Source of the DNA: Campylobacteraceae bacterium
GTDB taxonomy: Bacteria; Campylobacterota; Campylobacteria; Campylobacterales; Sulfurovaceae
NCBI GenBank assembly: GCA_027066355.1
Contig: JAMONW010000155.1
Coordinates: 1 to 24,447, forward strand
Direction: 5' to 3'
DNA: 24,447 nt
Positions 23,414-24,447 of this stretch are shown piece by piece (within the stretch, counting starts at the first letter, position 1; each line of letters opens with the position of its first letter). Under the pieces are notes generated by a model. It was not told the DNA's origin. It searched no databases and was given only the letters and a program-made list of their open reading frames with translations. The translations under genes were made by a program, and so were the position numbers.

Positions 23414-24447
23414 ATGCAAAGACTCTTTTTAGCACTTATTTTACCACTATTTTTATTTGCAATGAGTGATAAAGAGTTAGCTACTGCTATTAATCTTGCT
23501 GGAAAACAGAGAATGCTAACGCAAAAAATGAGTAAAGATGCTTTAATGATATTTAAAGGAGTAGATGTTAAAAATAGTCAAAAAGAGTTAAAAGAGTCAT
23601 ATACTCTATTTGATAAAACACTAAAAGGTTTGTTAAATGGGGATAAAAGTTTAAACCTAGTGCCATCAAATAATAAAAAAATAGAAGACAAACTAAAAGA
23701 AGTAGAGAAACTATGGAAACCTTTTTTAGTAAAAATTAAAGAGGTAGAGAGCTTCAAAAATTTAACAGATAAAACTTTTGAGTATATTGACAAAAATAAT
23801 TTACCTCTTCTTAAAAAGATGAATGAGGCGGTTACTTTATATACAAAGCTAGGAGATAGCAAAACAAGCAAACTTAAAATGGCAAATGATATTAATTTAG
23901 CAGGAAAACTTAGAATGCTAACTCAAAGAGTAGCTAAAGATGTTTTACTCTACCAATTAGATTTAAACCCAAAAGAGGCTTTAAAAGATTTAGACTCTTC
24001 TGTAGAGCTATTTGATAAAATTTTAAATGGCTTATATAATGGAGATAAAGAACTTAAATTAGAGGGAACGAAACTACCTAAAATTATAAAACAGTTAAAT
24101 ATTGCAAAAGAGAGTTGGCAGAAGACAAAACCACTAATAGCAGAAGCTATAAAAGATAAAAATAACTTAAAATTAACAGATGAACTTATTAGAAAATTAG
24201 ATAAAGTAAAATATGAAGTAAATATAGCAGTTGGATTGTATGAGAAGTCTTTAAATAGACAAAAACAGGTTTTAAAACTAAATGCTTTAATAGATGGTTT
24301 TATGACTAAAAAGAGTAATTCAAAACATTTAATCAATTTAGCAGGTAAACAGAGAATGCTAACTCAAAGAGTTTCTAAATTGGCAATTGAGTGTGGCTTC
24401 TCATTAAGAGCCAATAGTTGCGAAATGATGGAAAAATATATGAATCT
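23414..24447 (+). CDS. Exported protein with three tandem NarX/PilJ-type sensor domains (3' end outside window)
   Basis: The gene starts at ATG 23414 with AGGATG upstream and is open to the window end (344 codons seen). A signal peptide MQRLFLALILPLFLFA comes first. The motif NLAG-K-RMLTQ then occurs three times: NLAGKQRMLTQKMSKDALMI (N27), NLAGKLRMLTQRVAKDVLLY (N161) and NLAGKQRMLTQRVSKLAIEC (N308), spaced 134 and 147 residues. This is the P-box-like signature of the type IV pili MCP N-terminal domain (PF13675), found in nitrate sensors NarX/NarQ and in PilJ. Between the motifs are predicted long helices with SYTLFDKTLKGLLNGD / SSVELFDKILNGLYNGD repeats. No membrane helix, HAMP, kinase or MCP signalling domain is visible in the part seen. 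Confidence 0.8.
   Translation, partial: MQRLFLALILPLFLFAMSDKELATAINLAGKQRMLTQKMSKDALMIFKGVDVKNSQKELKESYTLFDKTLKGLLNGDKSLNLVPSNNKKIEDKLKEVEKLWKPFLVKIKEVESFKNLTDKTFEYIDKNNLPLLKKMNEAVTLYTKLGDSKTSKLKMANDINLAGKLRMLTQRVAKDVLLYQLDLNPKEALKDLDSSVELFDKILNGLYNGDKELKLEGTKLPKIIKQLNIAKESWQKTKPLIAEAIKDKNNLKLTDELIRKLDKVKYEVNIAVGLYEKSLNRQKQVLKLNALIDGFMTKKSNSKHLINLAGKQRMLTQRVSKLAIECGFSLRANSCEMMEKYMN

Overview
The window is a strongly AT-rich bacterial chromosome segment, most likely from a member of the Campylobacterota (Epsilonproteobacteria). Three things point there: the secG-frr-pyrE block, which has the same gene order in Helicobacter pylori and Campylobacter; a heptose-based LPS core locus with gmhA and hldE; and promoters with TATAAT-like -10 boxes, T-rich upstream stretches and no obvious -35 box. 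The two CAP proteins, the rhodanese and the NarX/PilJ-type sensor domains suggest a free-living rather than host-restricted species, but genus cannot be fixed from this sequence.

Layout. (1) 1-2131, minus strand: the N-terminal half of an RlmI-type rRNA methyltransferase and an E. coli-type YcaO, both linked to ribosome modification. (2) 2204-10701, plus strand: a tightly packed LPS/envelope operon of seven genes: waaC, msbA, waaF, an O-antigen ligase, a WaaP/InaA-type kinase, a membrane-anchored glycoside-hydrolase-like protein and an LtaS-type phosphoglycerol transferase/sulfatase. It converges on hldE-gmhA (12707-10733, minus), which make the ADP-heptose used by WaaC and WaaF. A perfect 13-bp dyad lies between the two units. 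(3) 12870-13317, minus: four tRNA genes transcribed in the order Gly(GCC), Leu(TAA), Cys(GCA), Ser(TGA), each encoding its CCA end. (4) 13452-15131: ilvD. (5) 15161-17522, minus: a CAP-domain lipoprotein, then pyrE, frr and secG. (6) 17604-21266, plus: a BioC-like methyltransferase, a DUF309 protein and an 871-residue AsmA-like protein built of about 170-residue repeats. (7) 21270-21870: a TRIC/UPF0126 channel gene with two lesions, a stop near its start and a frameshift before its last helix. (8) 21877-22485, minus: a second CAP protein. (9) 22486-22759: a 274-bp intergenic region unusually rich in perfect inverted repeats. (10) 22760 to the end, plus: an exported rhodanese and a truncated exported protein with three NarX/PilJ-type sensor domains.

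The main coherent system is LPS inner-core assembly: heptose activation (GmhA, HldE), heptose transfer (WaaC, WaaF), flipping of lipid A-core (MsbA), ligation (WaaL) and probable phosphate or phosphoglycerol decoration (kinase, LtaS-like). The less expected items are the hydrolase-like protein lacking the usual acid/base Glu, the decayed TRIC gene, the nested dyads upstream of the rhodanese, and the repeat architectures of the AsmA-like and sensor-like proteins. I found no CRISPR array, insertion sequence, integrase or phage gene.
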